Origin: a virus
IMG/VR virus record: IMGVR_UViG_3300042691_029157
Coordinates: 1 to 64,000 of that record
Strand: one strand, 5' to 3'
Length of the DNA stretch: 64,000 nucleotides
Each line of letters opens with the position of its first letter. The stretch's first letter is position 1. The notes beneath the pieces are model-generated. The model did no database searches, was not told the origin of the DNA, and saw only the letters and a program-made list of their open reading frames with translations. Below are positions 34,374 through 43,200 of this stretch, one piece after another. A program made the translations under genes and the position numbers.

Positions 34374-35027
34374 TTATAGTTTTTCAAAATATCCGCCGAT
34401 GTCAAATTTAGTTTTCATATTAATCGACCCTTCTTGGTTTGGTTTGAATTTATTTGGGTCAACTAATCTAAAATCAACTGAAACTCTAGTGAAATCACTA
34501 TCGTTTTTTTGATTCCCATGATTTAAGTTTGCACCATCAAAAACTAAAATTTCCCCATAATTTACATTATATGGTCTAAAATCACCTTTATCTTCCTCAG
34601 ACTCAAACCATACACAATTTAGGTCATTAGTGTCTACAAACGGCATCCAAAAATTAAGTTCATCACTGCCATGATTATATGTTTTATCTTTATGCCATTC
34701 ACCAACACCTAAATTACCATCACCTAATTGAACTCTAAATGTTGGGATTTGTTGGTATACTATTGAAGAATACCCATATCTTTCTTTTAGTTCTGTGACT
34801 AGTTCTAGATAAACAGGTTTAAATTTAGATTCAAACTTTTCGTAATACTTTTTATGCCATTTAGTTGATTGGTCTTTTTCACGAACTAATAAATCATACT
34901 TCTCGATTTTATGAAGTTCGGATAAATCAAATTCAGAATTGTTAATTTCTAATATTTCTTTTACAATTTCTTTGAAAGGATACTTTTTTGTATCATAAAA
35001 AATTTTATAGGGTTGTTTTAAATACAT
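34374..35027 (-). CDS. 2OG-Fe(II) dioxygenase (StrG/phytanoyl-CoA hydroxylase-like)
   Basis: 217 residues. The double-stranded beta-helix motif is complete: H112-x-D114 in EWHKDKTYNHG, distal H170 in ANLNHGN and R181 in FTRVSVDFRLV for 2-oxoglutarate. Spacing and the ELNFWMPFVDTND segment recall StrG of streptomycin biosynthesis and related phage enzymes. It hydroxylates an unknown substrate; within this block a sugar, lipid or protein side chain is possible. Confidence 0.75.
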   Translation of the reverse strand: MYLKQPYKIFYDTKKYPFKEIVKEILEINNSEFDLSELHKIEKYDLLVREKDQSTKWHKKYYEKFESKFKPVYLELVTELKERYGYSSIVYQQIPTFRVQLGDGNLGVGEWHKDKTYNHGSDELNFWMPFVDTNDLNCVWFESEEDKGDFRPYNVNYGEILVFDGANLNHGNQKNDSDFTRVSVDFRLVDPNKFKPNQEGSINMKTKFDIGGYFEKL

Positions 35028-35045
35028 GACTAATATTTTATATTT

Positions 35046-35636
35046 TTATTTTAAACCTGTACTACCAAAACCATTATCGTTTCTATCTTTCCCTTTAATT
35101 TCATCAACTTCCTCCAACTCAACCCACTTACCATTCATACAATTAACATATACCGCTTGAGCGATTTTCATCCCTCTCTCAATTTCAACAGCTTCAGACG
35201 AACAATTAAATAGGATAATCTTAACTTCACCTGTGTAACCACAATCAACAGTTCCTGGTGAATTTAAAACCATTATACCTTTATTGATGGCCAACCCACT
35301 TTTACTTCTAATTTGAAGTTCGGTTCCATCAGGTAGGTCAAATGACAAACCTGTGGGAACTAAAGCTCTTCCTAATGGTGGAATTATCAGAGATTCGGTA
35401 GAGTATAAATCAAATCCTGAGTCCGTAGGATATACATAAGAAGGATGAGTAGCATACGGACTTAGTACTTTATACTCTAATATTTTTTTTGGGGTGAATC
35501 CACTAACATCAAATTTGTCTTGGATATTACTGATTCTATCTGAAAATGAATCTAAAATCTTTTTATAATTACCGTCGTCACCATCCTTCTCAAAAAGAAA
35601 CTTATAATCATTAATGTTAAAATTTTTTTCACTCAT
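35046..35636 (-). CDS. dut: dUTP diphosphatase
   Basis: Trimeric dUTPase that removes dUTP and supplies dUMP. All five motifs are present in order: DSGFDLYS, RSKSGLA, GTVDCGYTGEVKI, a fourth around RGMKIAQAVY, and RNDNGFGSTG. At 196 residues it is ~45 longer than usual because of an N-terminal helical extension of unknown use. The phage polymerase is encoded elsewhere in the window (57592). Confidence 0.95.
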   Translation of the reverse strand: MSEKNFNINDYKFLFEKDGDDGNYKKILDSFSDRISNIQDKFDVSGFTPKKILEYKVLSPYATHPSYVYPTDSGFDLYSTESLIIPPLGRALVPTGLSFDLPDGTELQIRSKSGLAINKGIMVLNSPGTVDCGYTGEVKIILFNCSSEAVEIERGMKIAQAVYVNCMNGKWVELEEVDEIKGKDRNDNGFGSTGLK

Positions 35637-35637
35637 A

Positions 35638-36336
35638 TTATAGACTTTTAATTTTTTTTATTACTTCAACTAAACACTCAACATCTTTTTCACAATACTC
35701 TTTTATTTGGTCGTATTTCTCATCAAACCAGTAAGTTTTGTGAATTGAGTCCCCTGTTACTTCCATAGTTTTAGATGATGGTACACCCATACTAACACAC
35801 ATTAATTCTAAGGAAGAAATCGCTCCAAACTGACCATACTGCCAAAATTCCTTAGTATCAATCGCTTTAATCTCCCAAGGTTTTGTGTCGTGTGTCGGTA
35901 ACATCTGTGATGGACGTATTCCGTTGATAATCATACGTTTTGCTAACATTGGGATATCAAAGTTCTTTAGATTATGTCCACAAAGTATAAAATTTAATTT
36001 ATTAACCTTATCTAATAGACTATTAACTTCTTTAAGTAACACCTTCTCATCTGAATTAAAAAAAGTTTGTTTTCTTAACTCTCCTTTTGGGTCAACAAAC
36101 GCTACTGAAACACAAATTATTTTTGCAAACTCTGGAACTAAAGCTGAACGTTTATTAAACATTTCACCTAAGTCTAAATGAGAGTCTTCCACAAATCGTT
36201 TTTGAAACCAATCATAGTAGTTTTTATATTGGAAACAAAGCTCAGGGTAATCAACACAGAATTGTTCATATGTACTAGTGATTCCCACAGTTTCAATATC
36301 AATAAATAAGATGTGGTCTAAAGGTGTGTTTATCAT
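35638..36336 (-). CDS. DnaQ-like 3'-5' exonuclease (PolB-type exonuclease fold)
   Basis: 232 residues. Exo I FIDIETVGIT, Exo II CGHNLKNFDIPML and Exo III YCEKDVECLVEVI give the DEDDy set of acidic residues and a Tyr, as in stand-alone relatives of the family B polymerase proofreading domain. The polymerase here has its own exonuclease domain, so this is a separate nuclease, perhaps for repair or RNA/DNA end processing. It overlaps the upstream glycosyltransferase by 4 bases. Confidence 0.85.
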   Translation of the reverse strand: MINTPLDHILFIDIETVGITSTYEQFCVDYPELCFQYKNYYDWFQKRFVEDSHLDLGEMFNKRSALVPEFAKIICVSVAFVDPKGELRKQTFFNSDEKVLLKEVNSLLDKVNKLNFILCGHNLKNFDIPMLAKRMIINGIRPSQMLPTHDTKPWEIKAIDTKEFWQYGQFGAISSLELMCVSMGVPSSKTMEVTGDSIHKTYWFDEKYDQIKEYCEKDVECLVEVIKKIKSL

Positions 36337-37553
36337 TTTACTAAAGATTTATAAAATTCACTTCTAAATTTAGTTGTTGTATCAATATGGTAAGTATCTT
36401 TAACTGTTTCATACAAAGATTCTCCCAAATCGGTAACCAAGTTTGGATTATCGATTAATTTTTTAATGTATTTTGACCAGTCTGAATGGTTCTTATTCTC
36501 ATCAACTAAAAAAGCATTAGCACCCGATACAAAATTACCTTTATCTAAACAATGTTTCAAATCGATTGTGTACGGACCCACATTTGACGCAATCAATGCT
36601 TTTTTATGAAATCCCGCCTCAATAACCTTTAATTGTGATTTAACTCTATTAAAGATATGATTTTTAATTGGTGCCAACGAAACATCAAATCTTTTATAGT
36701 TAGCGGCGTATGCATTAACAGGTCTAGTCCAAACTCTAACGTATTGTTGATTGTCCATATTGGGATATGGTTCTTCCTTAAATTTCATTAGAAAATTTAC
36801 ATAATTTGTGTCTAGTCCATGATAATTGTCAGTCATTATTTTTTCATACTGATACCAAACAGTCTCATGAGGTTTAATTGGACGTTGTGTTTGTTGTCCA
36901 TTATCACGATTAATTTCTGTGACTGTACCCCTAGTGTCAAATCCTGCCAAATATGTTTGAAACTTGTTTCTATCTGAACGTAATTTATTAAATGTACCAT
37001 CTAACAACATTAAATCATGTAGATGTGAAGAACCTCCTAACCAACCAATACGTAATAAATCACTTTCAGTTTTTTCATATTGAAATTGTGGTTCACTAGG
37101 GTCTATAGAATTTGGTATAACAACAACATTTTTGTTAATTTTTCTAATTTCATTAGCAAACATTTCAGTTGTAGTTATCACATAGTCAGCAACTTTTAGA
37201 TTATTAACTATTTTTTCATTCATTTTGTTTTGTAAAATCAAAGAATGAAGTGGATGTTCTTTAGTTGGTAACCAATAATCATCTAAATCCATAACCATTA
37301 TAATACCTAAACTTTTAAGCATTTTAATTAGATTGACCGCTTGGTCAAAATCGTGACCAATACTACGATGGAAATGTACTATCTGATACTTTTTCCAAAA
37401 ATTGATATCCGCAAAATTAAAATCGTAAACAATATCAACATGAAAATCTTCAGGATAAAGTCGTTGTAATGCGATGTGAGGGTCTACAGAGCGGAATTTA
37501 CCTACTCCTGTTTTGTCTGATGGGGCTACTAAAACATTAATCTTTTCTGTCAT
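36333..37553 (-). CDS. GT4-type glycosyltransferase
   Basis: 406 residues, GT-B fold: INVLVAPSDKTGVGKFRSV (Gly-rich acceptor loop), VHFHRSIGHDFDQ, MVMDLDDYW, VIPNSIDPSEP, LRIGWLGGSSHLHDL at the start of the C-terminal half, and KSQLKVIEAGFHKKALIASN, which matches the E-x7-E-type donor site region. A 51-base non-coding gap separates it from the upstream gene, with no promoter I can assign. Confidence 0.8.
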   Translation of the reverse strand: MTEKINVLVAPSDKTGVGKFRSVDPHIALQRLYPEDFHVDIVYDFNFADINFWKKYQIVHFHRSIGHDFDQAVNLIKMLKSLGIIMVMDLDDYWLPTKEHPLHSLILQNKMNEKIVNNLKVADYVITTTEMFANEIRKINKNVVVIPNSIDPSEPQFQYEKTESDLLRIGWLGGSSHLHDLMLLDGTFNKLRSDRNKFQTYLAGFDTRGTVTEINRDNGQQTQRPIKPHETVWYQYEKIMTDNYHGLDTNYVNFLMKFKEEPYPNMDNQQYVRVWTRPVNAYAANYKRFDVSLAPIKNHIFNRVKSQLKVIEAGFHKKALIASNVGPYTIDLKHCLDKGNFVSGANAFLVDENKNHSDWSKYIKKLIDNPNLVTDLGESLYETVKDTYHIDTTTKFRSEFYKSLVK

Positions 37554-37604
37554 TTTTACTTTTTTTAGAAGTATAACAACAGAAAGTCAGACTATCAATA
37601 CAGA

Positions 37605-38177
37605 TTATTGTTTTCTGATTTTTTTAATTTTTGTAACTCTACCCTCAAAAATATGTTCCCCGACTTTGAAGGAGATTGTTTCATTAGCTTTTTGACTGGA
37701 CTCGGCAATCACACCATTCTCTCTTAAAACTTCCTCAACAACCTCACGTAACATTTCTCTTAAATTACTAGGACTAGTAGATTCTGATACCACTTTTTTT
37801 TGTTCAGGTCGTTGTGTACCCATTAATTTTGAAGCTTTCTCAACCAACTCTTCACTAATAACTGACCCACCATACATTGATGTGGGTGCTTCAATAGGAT
37901 TCTCAATCATTAATCGTTTAATTTCATCAGGTAATTTTGAATTAACAATTCTATCTTTTGTAGCCACTTGTGGCATTTTTGATACTTGAGACTCCTGTAT
38001 AAATTCTTGTGGGATATTATAGTTACCACTAACTGGTTGAAATGACTCTAATTGAGGTGCATTTATTGTCCTTGTGGTGTCCAATGAAGATTCACTCACA
38101 TTACCTCTTTTTATTGAATCTGATTTCTGCATAATTGCTTTAGAAATCATTAGTTTTTCCATTAAATCTTTACTCAT
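37605..38177 (-). CDS. virion-type hypothetical protein
   Basis: 190 residues. An N-terminal helix is followed by a long disordered-looking section rich in Ser, Gln and Pro, then a helical segment (LREMLREVVEEVLRENG, ~residues 138-154). A small C-terminal beta domain (ETISFKVGEHIFEGRVTKIKKI) closes it. The LRE and LRENG motifs resemble the tag sequences of other proteins here. Family unknown; follows the WYL-like gene in a cluster of small virion-type genes. Confidence 0.6.
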   Translation of the reverse strand: MSKDLMEKLMISKAIMQKSDSIKRGNVSESSLDTTRTINAPQLESFQPVSGNYNIPQEFIQESQVSKMPQVATKDRIVNSKLPDEIKRLMIENPIEAPTSMYGGSVISEELVEKASKLMGTQRPEQKKVVSESTSPSNLREMLREVVEEVLRENGVIAESSQKANETISFKVGEHIFEGRVTKIKKIRKQ

Positions 38178-38178
38178 A

Positions 38179-38592
38179 TTAAGCTAAATTTTGTTCCCCG
38201 GGATTATTGTCGAATTTTGCTATAATAATAATATCTTCTAAACTTTTGTCACCATTAAAATTAAAATTAGGTTTAGGTTCATCAAAAGTTTCACCCGTTT
38301 CCTTAAAAGTTATTATTTTATTAAGTTTGAATAGCCTCCAACCTGGCATAGGTCTTGTACCTAAAAACCCTCTATGTGAGGCTCCTTCAGAATCCCATGC
38401 TCGAACTACTAAATTTTTCTTACCCTTAGTTCTACCTATACAGACAGGTTCTATTTCCCTTAAACCCTTACCACCTGGTTCATCACCATCATAATAAATG
38501 ATTATTTTTTTTCTATTTTTAACCGCACTAATAACCTGGTCTAAGGCAACTTCCTCGACAATTAAAGATTTTAATGTGTCAGTTAATTTCAT
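38179..38592 (-). CDS. tagged WYL-like domain protein
   Basis: 137 residues. After an N-terminal tag-like helix (MKLTDTLKSLIVEE), residues ~17-95 (AVKNRKKIIIYYDG ... REIEPVCIGRTKGKKNLVVRAWDSEG ... GWRLFKLNKI) follow the WYL domain pattern: basic start, I-x-Y-Y strand, R-x-I-x-P, then W-R-x-F/Y-x-L-x-K-I. In bacteria WYL domains sense nucleic-acid or small ligands within transcription regulators; here it stands alone with a possible prohead-targeting tag. TAATG overlap with the upstream gene. Confidence 0.65.
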   Translation of the reverse strand: MKLTDTLKSLIVEEVALDQVISAVKNRKKIIIYYDGDEPGGKGLREIEPVCIGRTKGKKNLVVRAWDSEGASHRGFLGTRPMPGWRLFKLNKIITFKETGETFDEPKPNFNFNGDKSLEDIIIIAKFDNNPGEQNLA

Positions 38593-38891
38593 TATAGAGT
38601 TGGTGTGGTATATGGGTTATTTGGTTTGTATTCATTAATAACTATTTCTGAATTTCTTTCTGTGATGTCGGTAATTGTACCTGCGGCCTGATTGTAAACA
38701 TCTAAGAAGAAACCAGTACCTCTACCCATATTGTCACCATCTGCCAACGCATCAGGATTGGTACTTGAATATTCATTTGCCTGTGGTTTTAATGTGTTCA
38801 CAGTGATTAGAGCGGTTCTTTGAGATGCTCCAATTTGACCCAATTCATTTAGTGGTTGGGTATAGTCTTGTGGTATAATTGGTTGTGGCAT
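38592..38891 (-). CDS. hypothetical small virion-type protein
   Basis: 99 residues, Pro/Asn/Thr-rich, little regular structure apparent (MPQPIIPQDYTQPLNEL; NEYKPNNPYTTPTL at the end). No family recognised. Its stop and the next start share a base. Probably a small structural or decoration protein by company only. Confidence 0.6.
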   Translation of the reverse strand: MPQPIIPQDYTQPLNELGQIGASQRTALITVNTLKPQANEYSSTNPDALADGDNMGRGTGFFLDVYNQAAGTITDITERNSEIVINEYKPNNPYTTPTL

Positions 38892-38895
38892 AATT

Positions 38896-39366
38896 TTAAA
38901 TTTTTGACATTATTTCATTTATCCTTTTTAGGCTTTCTGTTAAATCAATATTATATTTGGCTAAAGAATTTCCATGTGATTGTGAAGGTCGATTGTCGTT
39001 TTTCAAATCCACATTAAATTCTGAGTTTTTAGTTTTATCGGGAAGATATTCTTTTCTCATTTGAGTACTAGTTAGTACACCATTTCTCATCTGTTTTAAT
39101 ATACCATCTACCCATTCTTTCATTTTATCACCACCATTTAACTCATATTCTTTCGCATCTTTTGGTCCGTTATAATTATCAAACCAATTTTTAATTCTTT
39201 TTAGTTGTTGGTAGGATGCTTTACCTTTGTTTAAAAGACCTCGATTTCTAGTAATACCTTCTTGATTATTGTTTGAAGTTTGGGAATGTTTGGTCAATGC
39301 AGATTTAAGGACGTTTTTAACATCATTAGGTAAATCGACCATATTTCCGTATAACTTACTATTCAC
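38896..39366 (-). CDS. hypothetical protein with C-terminal tag-like helix
   Basis: 156 residues, basic. The middle contains ASYQQLKRIKNWFDNYNG, and the extreme C-terminus DLTESLKRINEIMSKI resembles the N-terminal tags of other proteins but lies at the wrong end for cleavage-directed packaging. Overlaps the next gene upstream by 8 bases. Family unknown. Confidence 0.6.
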   Translation of the reverse strand: MNSKLYGNMVDLPNDVKNVLKSALTKHSQTSNNNQEGITRNRGLLNKGKASYQQLKRIKNWFDNYNGPKDAKEYELNGGDKMKEWVDGILKQMRNGVLTSTQMRKEYLPDKTKNSEFNVDLKNDNRPSQSHGNSLAKYNIDLTESLKRINEIMSKI

Positions 39367-40219
39367 TTTTAAACATTTTAATTAATTCATTAACACTTAA
39401 ACCATTTTTCTCGGCCATATTTTTCAAAGCTAGCACGTTTTTCTTTAATATATTTTTGATAGGTGACTCCCTTTCAGTCACTTCATAATCCTTAGTTTTT
39501 GAATTCATTAAAATATCCTCAATCATTTTGACGGCGTTTTCTTCTAATGTTTTTTCTGCTAAAGTCATCCTGTCAATGAACCCTTTTTGATTTCTAATCC
39601 TTTTCGGTGCCTTTTTAGTTTTTTCACCGCTAGGGTCCTTACCAAATTGTTTTGTTCTCTCCATCGCTTCAATTGGGTCCATCTCCAAATCATTAACAAA
39701 ATAGTTAAAAGTTTCAGGTCCATCCATTTCTTTAGTTTCCTCATAACCAAAAGCGTCAGAAAAATCAGTTTCATTAACTATGTTACCTTTTTTAGATTCG
39801 TTTTCTCCATAATATCTTCTATAACCTCTAGTAACTGGGTTGTTTGTCATTCTATTAAGAATGGTTTGGTCCATAGTACGGTTTGGTGATAAGGTATGGT
39901 TAATATTTGGTATTCTAGAAGATTTCATAGCTCCTGTCTCATCAACAAATTCTGAAATTTCACCATCATCTTTTTTAGTTACAGATTTGGTTAAAACCTT
40001 CTTTAATTCAGGAATAGTTTTTATTTTCTTATCCTTTATAATCTTCATTACAATCTTTCTAACTTTATCCATATCCTTTAAATCAAAATCAAATCTTTCG
40101 TCTTTTTTTCTCGATTCAGATAAAGTATTTGATATTGAATAGTATAATGAACCACTATCCTTCCTAGTTTTTAGGAAAAAATAGTAAGGGTTTTGAAAAT
40201 ATTCTTTATTTAACTCCAT
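39359..40219 (-). CDS. virion-type hypothetical protein (first gene of minus block)
   Basis: 286 residues, strongly charged and helical. An N-terminal ~100 residues (YFFLKTRKDSGSLYYSI ...), a less ordered centre (NPVTRGYRRYYGENESKKG) and a helical C-terminus (VLALKNMAEKNGLSVNELIKMF). No family recognised. It is the first gene of the 22-kb minus-strand block and has a TATTTAT element 21 bases upstream, divergent from that of the giant fibre gene. Confidence 0.6.
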   Translation of the reverse strand: MELNKEYFQNPYYFFLKTRKDSGSLYYSISNTLSESRKKDERFDFDLKDMDKVRKIVMKIIKDKKIKTIPELKKVLTKSVTKKDDGEISEFVDETGAMKSSRIPNINHTLSPNRTMDQTILNRMTNNPVTRGYRRYYGENESKKGNIVNETDFSDAFGYEETKEMDGPETFNYFVNDLEMDPIEAMERTKQFGKDPSGEKTKKAPKRIRNQKGFIDRMTLAEKTLEENAVKMIEDILMNSKTKDYEVTERESPIKNILKKNVLALKNMAEKNGLSVNELIKMFKSE

Positions 40220-40240
40220 TTTGATAGTTTGTTTTTACTA

Positions 40241-40267
40241 ATAAATACTTCAATCCAAAGTATTTAT
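40241..40267. promoter_or_regulatory. divergent pair of late-promoter-like TATTTAT elements
   Basis: ATAAATACT (40241-40249) and AGTATTTAT (40259-40267) form a perfect 9-base inverted repeat 9 bases apart. Read outward, each strand shows TATTTAT directed toward its own gene: minus toward the ATG at 40219, plus toward the ATG at 40278. This is the only gap between the two main divergent blocks, so it should hold promoters for both. A regulator binding the palindrome is an alternative reading. Confidence 0.6.
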
Positions 40268-40277
40268 CATAAGAATT

Positions 40278-43200
40278 ATGGCGTACCAAAATATCAACCA
40301 ATATAATTTCCCAAAATGGTATTTGTTAAACAAATCTGAAATAATGGATTTCTGTTTAACGTCAGATGAAAGGGACTATAAAGAAGAAGTTATTTTCTCA
40401 CCTTATATTATAGGTAATGAGGACGGGAACGTCTTACCAATTAAGATTGATTTAAATAATCCCGACAATTCGGAATTATACGTTTTAGAATATAACACAT
40501 ATAATCCGTTTAATATTTTAGTTTCGTCAAACTACTATAATCCAGATAATCTAGATTTGTCTTGTTATTCAGGGTTTACAAGTTTATGTGACATAGGTCT
40601 TACAGGTATTGATAATGGTCTTGTAAAAGAAATGACTGGTGAGACAGCATTCATAACCCAAGGGATTAACGATTTTACAAAATTCGATAGGTTATCTTTT
40701 GACAGAAGAACTAAATTTTTCCAAGTAACAGGATATACCCAACCACCAAATATTAGATTTTCAGGTATTGAAAAAAATGACAACTATTCGATTGTTTCCA
40801 AACAAACTGATGTAGGGGTTTACCATGAATTATACGGAGGATTTTATCAAGGGTTCTATAAGTTATATGGGTACGATTATGAAACGTTACCTGAAAGACC
40901 AAATCACGGATGGAGTGCTGAATTATTATTAAGACCTAGAATATGGGATGATTATTTTGTACCTACTGGCGATACAACTTTAAATGACGTTTACCCTGAA
41001 AATTCAGGTATGTTCTTCTATATGGGAGCAAGGGCTGAGAATAAATTTTATCATTATGCTTCAGGTTCACCATCAGGATTTTCAGCTTATACTCGTGTTA
41101 CTGAAAAATTAGATTGTTTAAGTACTTGTGGATGTTCAGATACAGGTAATACTTTTTCACATTGTGGTCCAGTATACCCACCATTAAGATATGTGACTGA
41201 AACTACACCATGTAGTTCGGTAGAAATAACTGCACCTGAACTTAACCCAAGTGGAGACTCATGTTCAAACAATTTTGTGGTTAAATTTAGTGGTGACCCG
41301 GGTAATCCAAAAATATGTGTTAGGGTTTTAAGGTTAACCGATGAATGTGCCGTAGATGCATGTACAGGAACAAAAACTTATACATCAGGTTGTACGGTCC
41401 AAGAGTATTGTACACCAAAAGGAATACATTATTTTTGTGAAAATACTGACTATATTAAATTTGAACATTGGGTACAAGTCGATGTTGTATTTGAGAGATA
41501 TCGTGCAATGGACGAATGTCATTTGTATTGGTATGGCGGATTAGGGGACATTACTAATTTTGTTTATACCGCATCCACTTACAATCAATCTGTCACATTA
41601 ATTCAACCACCATATACTCACTATTATACCACAACATACACATCAACAACTACAACATATAATGTAACAACAATTGAAACTCCGTATGGTAGAGAGGTTG
41701 TTGAATTAAATGATAAGTGGTTAAAAGAAAAAGATTATAGATTAGGTAGATTAAAAATCTACGTAAATGGACGTAAATTTCACACATTTGAAAATTTTGA
41801 AGAGGTCATACCTAGAGCTTTGAACGTTGAGAGGGAAAAACAAATAGGGGTTCCGTTTAACATATCTTGGGGTGGTGGTACACAAGGACTGAGAGAAAAT
41901 TTAACATTTATTGAATGTCCAATTTCAGGTGATGTTACCACGACTACAACAATAGATTACTCAACAACGACAACAACATCATCGTATTTAGGTTATCAAT
42001 ACCAACAAGACCCTGAATTATTCCCTGATTCAGTTTTAAGTGGAACTACATTATCAGGACTATCGACAAATATAGTATTAGAAAAATACTTTGCAGGTAC
42101 GTTTGATGGGGGTATATCACAATTTAATTACTATGTAAAACCTTTAACGTCTGACGAAGTTAAACATAATTTTAAATTAAATAAGGGTAGGTATAATTTG
42201 TTTGATTGGGATTGTCCCGATTGTGAGGTTATTGTCCCTGAGTGTGATTTGTCAGCAATAGTTTATGAAATTACAACCACAACCACCACGATACCTGTAA
42301 CTACAACAACAACTACGATACCTGTAACTACAACAACAACTACAATTATACCTTGCGATGTAAACTATGAACTTTATAATATACCATTAGATGCTGAGGT
42401 AATATTAATTGCTAATCTATATCCAGGTTCAATTGAAGCAGTGTATTCTCTACAATTAAGTAACACTTTAGATTTTGATTTGTCGGTTACATTCACACAT
42501 ATTTTAGGGACTATTAGTGGAGATAGTATAAATATTGAATCAGGTGTTGTGGTACCAAAAGGTTTATTAAGTGGTGAAACTATTGTAATACGTCAAGAGG
42601 ATTATAATATATTGAATGATACGTCAGAATTTGTTGATGTTAAATGGTCACCATATTGGGTTGATTTAGTAATCTCACTATCTTCGGAAACAATCTTTAA
42701 TCTTAACCCTTGTAATCAATATCTTCTAACTGAAAACGATGATTTTATTATTGCAGAAAATGGTAGTTATATAATCACAGAATTAGACCTTTGTTTACCA
42801 ACACCTACACCCACACTTACATCTAGTCAAACACCAACACCTACACTCACATCCACACCAACACCAACACCTACACCCACATCTACTCCAACATTAACAC
42901 CGACACTCACCCAGTCCTCAACACCTACATCCACACCAACACCAACACAGACTATGACACCAACAACTTCAGTAGTACCATTAGTACCCCTAACGTTGTA
43001 CATCCAACCATTAAGTGGTGGTTTATCAATAATATTTGATGGTGTAACTTATACTGAACAAACTGAAGTTAGTGTTGAAAAGAATGTCTCATATAATATA
43101 CAGGCAGTACCATCACCAGGTTATATGTTTACAGGGTGGAATGTGTATGGTGCATCTTTTTTATCAAATGAACAATCAACAACAGTATCAGTATTTTTAG

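Noticed and set aside
37554-37604. 51-base gap upstream of the GT4-type gene as a promoter region
   Set aside because: No TATTTAT in sense orientation and no TTTG/TAnnTTTG pair; I see nothing assignable.
40241-40267. The 9-bp palindrome as a terminator
   Set aside because: It lies between divergent starts, is almost all A/T and has no T tract; divergent promoters explain it better.
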